A stretch of DNA of 64,000 nucleotides from JACKCP01 sp034007295 (GCA_034007295.1 JAVERC010000004.1:77934-141933); one strand, 5' to 3'; counted from the stretch's first letter, positions 51,807-60,709 are shown. Notes: generated by a model from the sequence alone, not told the origin. Translations and numbers: made by a program.

Positions 51807-52286
51807 GTGAAAATTGTTGTTGGTGTTGCGGATATGAAGTCGAGCAACAAAAATGGTGATGAAATAATTACCTATTCCCTTGGCTCATGTATAGGCGTAG
51901 CTGTATTTGATCCACTTGTTAAAGTAGCAGGTCTTTTGCACTTTATGCTGCCCGAATCTGACCTTGATCTAGAAAAGGCGAAAAAGAATCCTTTTATGTT
52001 TGCAGATACAGGTATTCCTAGATTGTTCAGGGAATTGTATAAATATGGTGGCAAAAAGCAGAGAATGAAGGTCGTTATTGTAGGCGGTGCACAAATTCTG
52101 GACCAAAAAGGCTTTTTTAATATAGGCAAGCGAAATTATATGGCTGTAAAAAAAATGTTTTTTAGGAACAATGTTTTTTGTGATTATGAAGATGTAGGCG
52201 GCAATATTAATCGAACTGTTACAATAAGGGTAGATACAGGAGAAGTTATTATTAAAACATCTGGACAAGGAGAGAAGATTATATGA
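51807..52286 (+). CDS. cheD: Chemoreceptor glutamine deamidase CheD
   Basis: CheD deamidates receptor glutamines and interacts with CheC/CheX-type phosphatases. From the GTG at 51807 the protein is 159 residues: KIVVGVADMKSSNKNGDEI, then YSLGSCIGVAVFDP, the catalytic Cys in SLGSCIG and the His in LLHFMLPES. GGAGG lies eight bases before the GTG, and family members start at this point. The ATG at 51687 sits in element A copy 5 and is rejected. The gene overlaps the HDOD gene at ATGA. Confidence 0.9.
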   Translation: MKIVVGVADMKSSNKNGDEIITYSLGSCIGVAVFDPLVKVAGLLHFMLPESDLDLEKAKKNPFMFADTGIPRLFRELYKYGGKKQRMKVVIVGGAQILDQKGFFNIGKRNYMAVKKMFFRNNVFCDYEDVGGNINRTVTIRVDTGEVIIKTSGQGEKII

Positions 52287-53131
52287 AATTTATAAACCTT
52301 CTTTTAGAACAAATAGATGAACTTTATCCTTTTCCAGAAATAGCTCACAGAGTTTTGGAGCTTTCTAAGAAAACCGATTCTAAAATGTCAGAAATTGCCA
52401 ATGTCATCCAGTATGATCCAATGATTACAGCTGATATAATTAGAATGAGTAATAGTGCTTATTTTGGAATATCAAGAAAAGTTGAAACCCTTAAAGATGC
52501 CATATCAGTTCTTGGGCTCGATAGGATAATTAATCTTGTCCTTATGAAATGTGGCTCTAAAAACCTAAAAGGGCCTCAACCTGGTTATGATCTTGCTGAA
52601 GGCTCTTTATGGAAGAAGTCAGCAAGTGCTGCAATAATAGCAGAAAAAATTGCAAAGGAAAAAAATCCTGAATTTAAGTCAAGGGTCTTTACTGCCGCTC
52701 TTTTACGGGATATTGGAAAAGTTGTTCTTGGGCAGTATGTTGCTAATAAAAAAGAAAAAATTCAATTTCTTATTGAACAAAGTTCGTTTAGTTTTGATGA
52801 GGCAGAAAAAAAAGTTTTTGGCATAGACCAGGGTGAACTTAGTACTCTTGTAGTCAAAAAATGGGGCTTTCCCGATGAAATGGTTTTAATTGTAAAAAAT
52901 TCCTTTAATCCAAAGGGCGGAGCTAAATTCCAGATGGAATCGGATATTGTTTATTTTGCCCATAATATCTGTCTTATGCTCGGCTTTGGGGTAGGGTCAG
53001 ACGGTCTTGCTTACAGGTTTGATGAAAATGTTATGAAAAGGCTTAATTTTCAACATAAAACTATAGAAAAGATGATGGCTGAATTTACTGATTCAATAAA
53101 AGATCTTGAAGAATTAATAGAAAGCGTTTGA
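52283..53131 (+). CDS. HDOD-domain protein
   Basis: A 282-residue HDOD protein. HDOD domains are catalytically degenerate relatives of the HD-GYP fold used as regulatory modules. Marks are LYPFPEIAHRVLELS near the start, YDPMITADIIRMSNSAYFG, and LLRDIGKVVLG (in place of a full H-D pair). It is translationally coupled to cheD (ATGA overlap), so it likely has a signalling role tied to the chemosensory system. The exact role is unknown. Confidence 0.82.
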   Translation: MKFINLLLEQIDELYPFPEIAHRVLELSKKTDSKMSEIANVIQYDPMITADIIRMSNSAYFGISRKVETLKDAISVLGLDRIINLVLMKCGSKNLKGPQPGYDLAEGSLWKKSASAAIIAEKIAKEKNPEFKSRVFTAALLRDIGKVVLGQYVANKKEKIQFLIEQSSFSFDEAEKKVFGIDQGELSTLVVKKWGFPDEMVLIVKNSFNPKGGAKFQMESDIVYFAHNICLMLGFGVGSDGLAYRFDENVMKRLNFQHKTIEKMMAEFTDSIKDLEELIESV

Positions 53132-53150
53132 ACTTATCGGGAGCAAAAAA

Positions 53151-53582
53151 ATGGGGAAACTTACAATAATGGTAGTAGATGATTCTTCTCCAATGAGGGA
53201 AGTGATAATAAAGACAATTAAGGCTGCGGGCTATTCATCGGAAAATTTTATTCAGGCCTCAAACGGTAAAAAGGCTCTTGAGCTTATGCATGAGAACTGG
53301 ATAGATCTTTTGGTTACAGACTATAATATGCCTGATATGGACGGACTTATGCTTATTGAGGAAATGAAAAAGGATGAAGTTTTTTCATCAGTACCTGTAC
53401 TCATAATAACAACTGAAAGACGTGATGAGCTAATAAGCATGTTTATGGAAAAGGGAGCGGCAGGTTATCTGAAAAAACCTTTCAAGCCTGAAGATATAAG
53501 GGAAAAAATCATAGAAATTTTGGGTGAAAGGATTTGCAATGGAAGTGAAGCTGAAGACTTTGATGAAGGACTCGATTTCTGA
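53151..53582 (+). CDS. CheY-like response regulator
   Basis: A 143-residue single-domain receiver. The acidic pair D10-D11 (MVVDDSSPMRE), acceptor Asp57 (LLVTDYNMPDMDG) and Lys in GYLKKPFKPED are intact. A short acidic C-terminal tail follows. GGGAG precedes the ATG. It is likely the CheA output in this cluster, as a CheY, although CheB also has a receiver. It overlaps the CheX-like gene by 44 nt. Confidence 0.88.
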   Translation: MGKLTIMVVDDSSPMREVIIKTIKAAGYSSENFIQASNGKKALELMHENWIDLLVTDYNMPDMDGLMLIEEMKKDEVFSSVPVLIITTERRDELISMFMEKGAAGYLKKPFKPEDIREKIIEILGERICNGSEAEDFDEGLDF

Positions 53583-54015
53583 AGTCCTTTCAGGAATGTT
53601 TTTTTCTCCTGTTGAATTTAGTGATGATTTTGAATTAGAAGAAGTTAATGATTTTTTTAAAAAAAGTATTATTATTGCAAAAATTCTGGTTGAGAGTGAA
53701 ATTTTATTTGAAATTTATGCTGCCGTTCAAACAGAAATAATGAAAGACCTCACTCTAAATTTTACTGGCAAATCAAATGCTTCGGAAGAAGATATTCAGG
53801 GCTCTCTAATGGAACTGCTCAATATGGCAGGAGGGGAAATTGTTGCTGATTTTTTTAAAAGTCGGAATACAAAGCTTCATATCCCTGAAATTTCAAGCCA
53901 ATCAAAGTTTTTGAATTGTATTTCAGATAAAAATACTGACAAAATATTTGTTAAGTGCAATCTTCTTGATGGTGCAATTTTTTTTGTTGGCTCATTAAAA
54001 AAAATCAGTAATTAA
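53539..54015 (+). CDS. CheX-like chemotaxis phosphatase-fold protein
   Basis: A 158-residue protein with the CheC/CheX/FliY phosphatase-fold signature: the central E-L-L-N-M-A-G-G-E (MELLNMAGGEIVADF) matches the E-x-x-N-x-x-G site that acts on CheY phosphate. I choose the ATG at 53539, which has AAAGGA at good spacing; an earlier GTG lies within the response-regulator frame. Its place after the CheY-like gene and before cheB suggests it dephosphorylates that regulator. CheX versus CheC assignment is from the single motif. Confidence 0.7.
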   Translation: MEVKLKTLMKDSISEVLSGMFFSPVEFSDDFELEEVNDFFKKSIIIAKILVESEILFEIYAAVQTEIMKDLTLNFTGKSNASEEDIQGSLMELLNMAGGEIVADFFKSRNTKLHIPEISSQSKFLNCISDKNTDKIFVKCNLLDGAIFFVGSLKKISN

Positions 54016-54027
54016 AAGGTGATATAA

Positions 54028-55071
54028 ATGTCTGGAAAAATCAGAGTTCTCATTGTGGATGATTCTGCTGTTGTGAGAAAAATTTTATCCCAGAGTCTTG
54101 AAAAAGAAGATGATATTGAGGTTATTGGTACAGCACCTGATCCATATGTTGCAAGGGATAAAATAGTTAAGTTAAATCCAGATGTTATAACCCTTGATGT
54201 GGAAATGCCAAGAATGGACGGGATTACTTTTTTGAAAAAACTTATGAGATATTATCCTGTTCCGGTAATTATAGTCAGTTCTCTTACTGAAAAGGGAGGC
54301 GAACTTGCCCTTGAAGCAATGAAAAGCGGTGCGGTTGAAGTTATGGCAAAACCTTCTGGCTCATATTCAATTGGAGATATGTCTGAACAGATTGCAGACA
54401 AGATAAGAGCTGCTTCCCGTGTTAATGTGAGAAGAAAGATTGATTTAAACAATTCTCTTATTTCTCAGGCAAATACCTTATCAATGAAATCCCTAAGTCT
54501 TACTACAAGAAAACTTATAGCAATAGGAGCTTCAACTGGAGGAACAGAGGCAATAAGGTATTTATTGAAAAAATTACCTTCAAATTGTCCTGGTATTGTT
54601 ATTGTTCAACATATGCCTGCCAAGTTTACAAAATCCTATGCTGAAAGCCTTAATCTTCAATCTGCTTTATCTGTGAAGGAAGCCTGTGACGGCGACCCAA
54701 TAACCCCTGGGACAGCTCTTATTGCACCTGGAAATTTCCATCTCCTCGTGGCAATGAGCGGAGCAAGATATTTTGTCAGGGTTAAAACAGGGCCTATGGT
54801 TCATCACCAGAGGCCTGCTGTTGATGTTCTTTTTAAAACAGTTGCAACTCATGCAGGTTCAAATGCTGTAGGAGCGATTTTAACCGGCATGGGAGCAGAC
54901 GGTGCAGAAGGCCTTTTGGAGATGAAAAATTCAGGTGCAAGGACTATTGCTCAGGATGAAAATTCGTGTGTGGTATTTGGAATGCCAAAGGAAGCAATTA
55001 AAAGAGGAGCAGCTGAGTTTGTGCTTCCTCTTAATAAGATTGCAGAAAAAATTGTTGAGCTTGTACAATGA
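54028..55071 (+). CDS. cheB: Protein-glutamate methylesterase/deamidase CheB
   Basis: CheB removes receptor methyl groups and is activated by CheA phosphate. The 347-residue protein has a receiver with acceptor Asp57 (VITLDVEMPRMDG) and an esterase domain with the Ser169/His195/Asp291 triad: GASTGGTEA, VQHMPAKFT and GMGADGAEG. AAAAGGTGA precedes the ATG. It closes the chemosensory cluster on the plus strand. Confidence 0.95.
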   Translation: MSGKIRVLIVDDSAVVRKILSQSLEKEDDIEVIGTAPDPYVARDKIVKLNPDVITLDVEMPRMDGITFLKKLMRYYPVPVIIVSSLTEKGGELALEAMKSGAVEVMAKPSGSYSIGDMSEQIADKIRAASRVNVRRKIDLNNSLISQANTLSMKSLSLTTRKLIAIGASTGGTEAIRYLLKKLPSNCPGIVIVQHMPAKFTKSYAESLNLQSALSVKEACDGDPITPGTALIAPGNFHLLVAMSGARYFVRVKTGPMVHHQRPAVDVLFKTVATHAGSNAVGAILTGMGADGAEGLLEMKNSGARTIAQDENSCVVFGMPKEAIKRGAAEFVLPLNKIAEKIVELVQ

Positions 55072-55078
55072 TTTAAGC

Positions 55079-55128
55079 TTTAATCTGAATTGAGCGTTTC
55101 ATATTTTAAAAAAATAAAATTTTTTTAG
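55079..55128. repeat. Element B partial copy 2 (left end only)
   Basis: TAATCTGAATTGAGCGTTTC and the following TCATATTTTAAA match the left end of element B; the remainder is missing. It lies between cheB and the YkgJ-like gene. Confidence 0.45.
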
Positions 55129-55131
55129 TTT

Positions 55132-55761
55132 TCATGACCTGATTATGGAATTGAGTTCCATTACAAGGTCTTTAAGCTCATCTTGAAACTCTGGAGGCAC
55201 CATTACAGCCTTAGGCGTTTGATTCTCAATAAATTTTGATGTAAATAAAGGGTTTGAACCGTGAACTATAAGATCAATAATATTTCCGCTTAAACCATCA
55301 TAATCAAGAAGTTCAGTATATTGCTGAAAAATATTATTTATTGACATGGTGCGTTCGTCTATTTCAGATATTTCAGTAATTGCACAGTCAGTAAATGAAA
55401 GCTGAATCCTGCACGCAAGAGGCCTTATATCATAAATCATACACTCTTTTTCATCTAAAAAAGGGCATTTTATATTTGTTTGTGGCATATATTCTTCAGG
55501 AATGTCTAAATCTGTTAATGAGAGGTTTGCAATTGTATTTATGGTTGTTTTTGGCATAAATTTTTCATATTCAAGATAGTTTTCAAGTTTTTTTTTAAGG
55601 CTTGGACCAATTTTTCTAATTATTAGTTCAGCTTCAAGTGATGTTGCTGCAATATTTATTGTACAGCATTTGTCACACCCTTTTTTGCAGAAAAAACAAG
55701 TTGAGCCTGTCCATTTGTTGTGCAGGTCATATATTTGTAAAAGTTTTTTTATTCTGTTCAT
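55132..55761 (-). CDS. YkgJ-family cysteine-cluster protein
   Basis: A 209-residue member of the YkgJ family, the fourth in this window. The cysteine sets are CFFCKKGCDKCCTIN near residues 20-35 and CPFLDEKECMIYDIRPLACR, then I-Q-L-S. The family is thought to bind a metal or Fe-S cluster, but no function is established. It stands alone between element B remnants. Confidence 0.78.
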   Translation of the reverse strand: MNRIKKLLQIYDLHNKWTGSTCFFCKKGCDKCCTINIAATSLEAELIIRKIGPSLKKKLENYLEYEKFMPKTTINTIANLSLTDLDIPEEYMPQTNIKCPFLDEKECMIYDIRPLACRIQLSFTDCAITEISEIDERTMSINNIFQQYTELLDYDGLSGNIIDLIVHGSNPLFTSKFIENQTPKAVMVPPEFQDELKDLVMELNSIIRS

Positions 55762-55793
55762 TTTTTACCCTAAACTTTTTATGTAAAATTAAT

Positions 55794-56120
55794 ACTTGAA
55801 TTTCGGGCCTTATATTTTCAATGAATTTAGCTTAACTATATTTTAAAATGTAAAACCCTTTGGGCTTTTTAAATTTGCTGCATTTACTGCGTTAAATTGC
55901 ATCACCTAATAGTAAAAGCATAGTCTGATACAAATTGTATATTTAGTTGCTGAACTAAAACGGCCTTTTTTGTCCATTCTTAAGCCAGATTCAAAATTTA
56001 ATCCTCAAAATACTCAATGTATTCTAAAGGTTAAATTTTTCATCTTTCTTGAGCTGAACAAAAAATTCTCGTTTTCGGCCAATCACTATTTAGCAAACTT
56101 AAAAATCGCTCAATCCAGCT
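55794..56120. repeat. Element B copy 3, interrupted by element A copy 6
   Basis: Left part 55794-55946, right part 56087-56120. The middle block GTTAAATTGCATCACCTAA and AAAAGCATAGTCTGATACAA matches copy 1. The right end (CAAACTTAAAAATCGCTCAATCC) continues after the inserted element A. The join without the insertion, ...TATTTAGCAAACTT..., matches copy 1's ...GATTAGCAAACTT.... Confidence 0.65.
55947..56086 (-). mobile_element. Element A copy 6, perfect 7-bp duplication, inside element B
   Basis: A 140-bp copy in minus orientation, TTGCTGAACTAAAACGGCC to TTTTCGGCCAATCAC. Exact direct repeats TATTTAG lie at 55940-55946 and 56087-56093. The copy splits element B copy 3, and an unoccupied element B at 48240-48431 shows the join that existed before insertion. 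Confidence 0.9.
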
Positions 56121-56187
56121 AATAATAAAAACTAATTGATGCATACATTAAAGATAAAATTATTTCAAACCTAGAATAAAATTTTTG

Positions 56188-56241
56188 GGTTTAAATTTTT
56201 AACTTGAACTGAACAAAAAGACCTAGTTTTCGGCCAATCAC
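56188..56241 (-). mobile_element. Element A copy 7 (partial)
   Basis: Only the inner part and the TGATTGGCCG terminus are present (to CGGCCAATCAC at 56241), followed by TATTTAT, which resembles the preferred target. The other arm is missing. The stop codon of the receiver-Hpt gene lies four bases beyond the end. Confidence 0.6.
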
Positions 56242-56244
56242 TAT

Positions 56245-57315
56245 TTATAATAATTTGAGAAAATTTTTTACACGCAAAAGAGCACTTTCAAAATCAAAAT
56301 TTTTGGCAAAAATTTTGATTTCATTTAAAATTTCTCTGTGAGACGGATTTAAAGATGATCTGCTTATATCTTTTAATAGTGCCTCAGTTTTAATTATTTC
56401 TTTTTGTTTTAAAGCACTTGCAAGCAATAAAAGATTCTTTTTAAGAATTTGAGGGGATAGTTCCTGGTTCTGAAAAGATTGAATTTCATCAATTGAATTT
56501 AGCTCAGCTGAAAGCAATGTTTCAATTGCTGCCATTGTTTTATTAAAATGTGTTTCTAAGTTTTTAATCAGATTCTTGTCTATTTGTAATGGTTCAGTTT
56601 TAAGAATATCTTCAATTTTTTTTGTTTCTTTATTTAGGTTGCCTGCACAAATCTGAGCTGACACGCCTTTGAGGTTGTGTATTGCAAATTTAAGATTTTT
56701 GTGCTCATTTTTTTCTGCAAATGCCTTGATTTTTTCAATATATCCAGTGTAATTTTTGTAAAATCTTAAAAGCAGTTTTTTGAATATATTAAAATCGTTA
56801 CCTACATAAAAAATTCCTTTTTGAATATCAATTTCGTTCTGGTTATTTAAGTTAGAGAGATTAGGCTGATCAAATAACTGATCCTGTGGGCTGTCATTAA
56901 TAATTTTATTTGAGTAGTCAGGATTTTGAATTGATTTTTTGATAACTTTTAAAAGCTCATCAGGGCTTGCTGGTTTTGCTATGTAGCTTTTTATTCCTGC
57001 ATTATAAATTGAATTAATTTCACTATTTGTTTCATTTCCTGTAAGTGCAATTATTGGAATATTTTTAAGTTTGGTAATATTTGAATTTCTGATTTTAAGT
57101 GCTGTTTCTATTCCGTTTAATTTGGGCATATTGATATCTAGGATAATAAGATCAAAATCCAAAGATTTATCAAGTATATTTAATACTTCTATCCCGTTTT
57201 CTGCTGATGTGACAATAAAATTAAAATTTTCTAGTATTATTTTAACCATTTCCCTGTTTATAGGATTGTCATCTGCTAAAAGAATATGTTTGTTATTAAA
57301 ACTGTTTTCCGCCAA
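56245..57315 (-). CDS. Receiver-Hpt phosphotransfer protein
   Basis: A 356-residue protein with an N-terminal receiver (acceptor Asp60 in LIILDINMPKLNG; acidic pair in LLADDNPIN) and an Hpt domain whose phospho-acceptor is probably His213 in FAIHNLKGVSAQICAG. The final 70 residues are helical and charged. It could relay phosphate from a hybrid kinase such as the one at 2017-5019, but no partner is adjacent, so this is only a possibility. The start is a TTG preceded by GGGGT. The stop lies beside an element A fragment. Confidence 0.87.
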   Translation of the reverse strand: MAENSFNNKHILLADDNPINREMVKIILENFNFIVTSAENGIEVLNILDKSLDFDLIILDINMPKLNGIETALKIRNSNITKLKNIPIIALTGNETNSEINSIYNAGIKSYIAKPASPDELLKVIKKSIQNPDYSNKIINDSPQDQLFDQPNLSNLNNQNEIDIQKGIFYVGNDFNIFKKLLLRFYKNYTGYIEKIKAFAEKNEHKNLKFAIHNLKGVSAQICAGNLNKETKKIEDILKTEPLQIDKNLIKNLETHFNKTMAAIETLLSAELNSIDEIQSFQNQELSPQILKKNLLLLASALKQKEIIKTEALLKDISRSSLNPSHREILNEIKIFAKNFDFESALLRVKNFLKLL

Positions 57316-57530
57316 TTTGTTTACCCCGGAAATATTAAAATAAATATTGTTGTTCAGTTTTGATCTGAATCTATATATGATTTATCAGTATTTAATTTTT
57401 TTTGTAAAGTAGAATTATTGATAAGTCTTTGCAAAATCAGATATTATCAGATTTCTGTTTATATTTGGGATAAAAAAAGGGGCAGGTTTTTAAAAAATGA
57501 ATTTAAAAATACCAATTTGAGATTTAGTAA

Positions 57531-57590
57531 AACCTAAATTGAAAAGCCACAGGGCTTCATATTTTTAAATATAATAAGCTTGATTCATTA
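57531..57590. repeat. Element B partial copy 4 (left end)
   Basis: AACCTAAATTGAAAAGCCAC and TTCATATTTTTAAATATAATA resemble the left end of element B and run directly into element A copy 8. The remainder of the 57316-57699 gap before this point is AT-rich with nothing else recognised. Confidence 0.4.
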
Positions 57591-57684
57591 AAAATTTAAT
57601 CCTCAAAATATTCAATGTATTCCTGCGGTTAAATTTTTCATCTTCCTTGAACTGAACAAAAAATTCTCGTTTTCGGCCAATCAC
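57591..57684 (-). mobile_element. Element A copy 8 (truncated)
   Basis: The inner part and TGATTGGCCG end are present (to CGGCCAATCAC at 57684); the arm with TGCTGAACG is missing. It joins the left end of element B copy 4 and lies just downstream of the HD-GYP gene. Confidence 0.65.
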
Positions 57685-57699
57685 TAACTTAGGTAAAAA

Positions 57700-58821
57700 T
57701 TAACATGGGTTTGCACATTCGCTATTTTTTAAATCAGTAAATTTTTGGGATATTTTTTTAAATTCATGGTTTATTGAAATAAATGTATCTGTTATTTCAG
57801 GATCAAAATGGATTCCTTTAAGCTGTTTTATCAGGGTTACTGATTTGTCATGGGAAAAAGCTTGCTTGTATACTCTTTTACTGATTAAGGCATCATAAAC
57901 ATCTGCAATAGCCATTAATCTGCCTGATAATGGGATTTCATCTCCTTTAAGTCCTTGGGGGTATCCGGAACCGTCCCATTTTTCCTGATGGGTAAACGCA
58001 ATTTCTTCTGCTGTTTCAAGAAATGGGTTTTCTCCAGCTTTTCTTTCTGCTTTTTTAAGAGCATTTTTCCCAAGAGTTGTGTGAGTTTTCATTATTTCAT
58101 ACTCTTTTGTATTAAGCGGCCCTTTTTTGGAAAGGATTTTATCTGGTATTCCAATTTTACCAATATCGTGAAGCGGTGCAGCTTTGTGTAATAAGTTTAT
58201 GTACTTATCGCTGAGCAGATTTTTAAATTTATTTTTTCTTTTAAGTTCTGTGGATATAATTTTTATATATTCACTTGTTCTTTTTAAATGGCCTGCTGTT
58301 TCAGCATCTCTGCATTCAGTAAGTGAAGCCATTGCTTCTGCTATTGTTTCCTTAATCAGATTTAATTCAATATTTTTTGTTTTAATTTTATTTTTAAGTA
58401 TTTGGTTTTGTTTTATCAGGCTTTGCTTTTCAAGGTGTGCATCAATATGGTTTTTTAATCTAAGTCTGATTTCTTCGGGTTCAAAAGGTAAAATAATATA
58501 ATCGCTTGCTCCAAGTTCAAATGCTTTTGTTTTGTTTTCAAATGTATTCAAAACTGATAAAAAGATGAATGGAATTTTTGATGTTTCTTTGTTTGATTTG
58601 ATCGCTTTACAAATTTTAAAGGATGTCGGGTTATCAAAACTTGTTTCTGAGACAATTAAATCTGGCTTGGTTTTTTCTAAAAAGTTTAGTGCATTTTCAG
58701 GGGATAAGGTTTTGATAAAAATATGGGATTCCTTCATTGATTCTTTTATTATATCGCTGAATCCTGGAGAATTCTCAATTATAAGTATAAGCACTTTTAT
58801 TTTGTTGCACAAAAAGAGCAT
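57700..58821 (-). CDS. HD-GYP protein with degenerate receiver domain
   Basis: A 373-residue protein with an N-terminal receiver-like domain (about 9-125) and a C-terminal HD-GYP domain (about 165-360) that in characterised relatives hydrolyses c-di-GMP. The HD-GYP motifs are complete: HLKRTSEYIKII, HDIGKIGIPDKIL and HQEKWDGSGYP. The receiver is degenerate: the phospho-acceptor position is Glu59 (DLIVSETSF) rather than Asp, and the C-terminal lysine is replaced (IILPFEP). It may be a constitutive or phosphorylation-independent regulator. The gene stands alone between element A and the 12S-like gene. Confidence 0.87.
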   Translation of the reverse strand: MLFLCNKIKVLILIIENSPGFSDIIKESMKESHIFIKTLSPENALNFLEKTKPDLIVSETSFDNPTSFKICKAIKSNKETSKIPFIFLSVLNTFENKTKAFELGASDYIILPFEPEEIRLRLKNHIDAHLEKQSLIKQNQILKNKIKTKNIELNLIKETIAEAMASLTECRDAETAGHLKRTSEYIKIISTELKRKNKFKNLLSDKYINLLHKAAPLHDIGKIGIPDKILSKKGPLNTKEYEIMKTHTTLGKNALKKAERKAGENPFLETAEEIAFTHQEKWDGSGYPQGLKGDEIPLSGRLMAIADVYDALISKRVYKQAFSHDKSVTLIKQLKGIHFDPEITDTFISINHEFKKISQKFTDLKNSECANPC

Positions 58822-59019
58822 GATAAAACCTTTGTAGATTAGAAATTTAAAATAGGGAATAAAATGTTTTTAAATTATAGAGTATTTTTTATAACAAAAA
58901 AAATCATAACAAGGCAAATAAAATATGCAATATATACAAATTGTTTTTTACTGCCTGGCAAATGGGTATTTCGCCGATTTTTGGGCGGACAAAATATTTT
59001 TTAAGTTGAAAGAGCCGAT

Positions 59020-60495
59020 ATGACCGATAATTCAAAGAATAATAAGCTAACAGCTTTGCAGCGTATAGATTGTTTTTTTGATAAGGGTACTTTTAGAGAA
59101 ATAGATATGTTTGTTTCCCACAGGTGTACAAACTTTGGCATGGAAAAGGAAAATATCCCTTCAGATGGCGTTATTACTGGGTTTGGACTTGTAAACGGTA
59201 AAAAAGTTTTTGCTTATGCCCAGGATTTTAAATCTAAGGGTGGTTCTCTTGGAGAAATGCATGCGAAAAAAATTTGTAAAATTCTTGATCTTGCGGTTTC
59301 AACCGGAAATCCTGTTGTTGGATTTCATGATTCTGGAGGGGCAAGAATCCAGGAAGGAGTTGATGCACTTGCAGGCTATGGTGAAATTTTTTACAGAAAT
59401 ACAAGAGCTTCAGGTGTAATCCCCCAGATTTGTGCAATAATGGGTCCAACTGCTGGCGGAGCTGTTTATTCTCCTGCTTTAATGGATTTTATATTTATGG
59501 TAAAAAATTCCTCATACATGTTTATAACAGGCCCTGATGTGATAAAATCTGTTACAGGAGAAGTTATAAGTTCAGAAGAGCTTGGAGGTGCAATGACCCA
59601 TACATCTGTTTCAGGGGTTTCTCATTTTGCATGCGATTCTGATTATGAATGTATAGCACAAATAAAAAAACTTCTTGATTACCTGCCTTCAAATAATCTT
59701 GAAAAGTCTATTTCAGCCAAATGCAGTGATGATCCTTTCAGAGAAACAATTTCACTTGAATCGATTATTCCTGAAAATGAATCATCTCCCTATGATATGA
59801 AAAAAGTGGTTTTTGAATTGGCTGATAATATGGATTTTTTTGAAGTTTCCAAAGATTTTGCAAAAAATATAATAACTGGTTTTTTAAAAATTGGGGGCAT
59901 TTGTACTGGAATTGTTGCTAATCAGCCTGAGTATCTTGCTGGCTGTCTTGATATAAATGCTTCAGATAAAGCAGCAAGATTTATAAGGTTCTGCGATGCC
60001 TTTAATATTCCTGTTGTTACAATTGCAGATGTACCTGGTTTTTTACCTGGAAAAGAACAGGAACTGGGAGGAATAATCCGTCATGGAGCAAAAATTTTGT
60101 GGAGTTATTCTGAGGCAACAATTCCAAAAATTCTTCTTATTACAAGAAAATCTTATGGGGGAGCATATATAGCTATGTCTTCAAGGCATCTTGGAGCAGA
60201 CATGGTTTTCTCATGGCCGAAAGCAGAAATTGCAGTAATGGGGGCTTCTGGTGCTGTTGAGATAATTTACAGAAAAGCCCTTAAAAATTCTGAAAACAGG
60301 GACTTGCTTAAGAAAAAGCTTGTTGAGGAATACAGGGAAAAATTTTCAAACCCTTATACAGCAGCTTCAAGGGGATATATCGATTCTGTTATCCGGCCTT
60401 TTGAAACAAGGGCTGCTATTTATGAAGCTTTGGTTTTTCTTTCTTCAAAAAAAGGTGATTTTCCTGATAAAAAGCATGGGAATATGCCTTTGTAG
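59020..60495 (+). CDS. Acyl-CoA carboxyltransferase (transcarboxylase 12S/PccB-like)
   Basis: A 491-residue crotonase-fold carboxyltransferase that moves CO2 between biotin and an acyl-CoA, as in propionyl-CoA carboxylase beta and methylmalonyl-CoA transcarboxylase 12S. Conserved blocks are HDSGGARIQEGVDALAGYGE, CAIMGPTAGGAVYSPAL, FITGPDVIKSVTGE and SEELGGAMTHTSVSG. GAAAGAG precedes the ATG. It is followed by a 65-residue gene and a 5S-like carboxyltransferase with biotin; no biotin carboxylase is nearby. Transcarboxylase rather than carboxylase function is therefore favoured, but not proven. Confidence 0.9.
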   Translation: MTDNSKNNKLTALQRIDCFFDKGTFREIDMFVSHRCTNFGMEKENIPSDGVITGFGLVNGKKVFAYAQDFKSKGGSLGEMHAKKICKILDLAVSTGNPVVGFHDSGGARIQEGVDALAGYGEIFYRNTRASGVIPQICAIMGPTAGGAVYSPALMDFIFMVKNSSYMFITGPDVIKSVTGEVISSEELGGAMTHTSVSGVSHFACDSDYECIAQIKKLLDYLPSNNLEKSISAKCSDDPFRETISLESIIPENESSPYDMKKVVFELADNMDFFEVSKDFAKNIITGFLKIGGICTGIVANQPEYLAGCLDINASDKAARFIRFCDAFNIPVVTIADVPGFLPGKEQELGGIIRHGAKILWSYSEATIPKILLITRKSYGGAYIAMSSRHLGADMVFSWPKAEIAVMGASGAVEIIYRKALKNSENRDLLKKKLVEEYREKFSNPYTAASRGYIDSVIRPFETRAAIYEALVFLSSKKGDFPDKKHGNMPL

Positions 60496-60503
60496 GAGTA
60501 AAA

Positions 60504-60701
60504 ATGAATAAAAATGAAAAAGCTGCCATTGCAGCTGTTATTGCATATATTGAGCTTGAAAATGAAGCTGATTTTTTAATCAAAATGAAAAAGGATGCAT
60601 ATAAAAATTTTTTTCAAATATCTGGTGATGCCTGGCATAAAAGGGGAGTTACAAACATCATGACAGGCAGAAAAATTTTAGATGCAAAAAAACAAGTTTA
60701 A
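60504..60701 (+). CDS. Small 65-residue protein of a carboxyltransferase operon
   Basis: A short soluble protein starting MNKNEKAAIAAVIAYIELEN, preceded by AGGAG, 8 nt after the 12S-like gene. The A-I-A-A-V-I-A-Y-I-E run resembles a segment found in small subunits of decarboxylase complexes (OadG-like) and in carboxylase epsilon-like proteins, but there is no membrane helix. I infer a structural role in the complex; the function is not established. Confidence 0.55.
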   Translation: MNKNEKAAIAAVIAYIELENEADFLIKMKKDAYKNFFQISGDAWHKRGVTNIMTGRKILDAKKQV

Positions 60702-60709
60702 ACTAGCTG

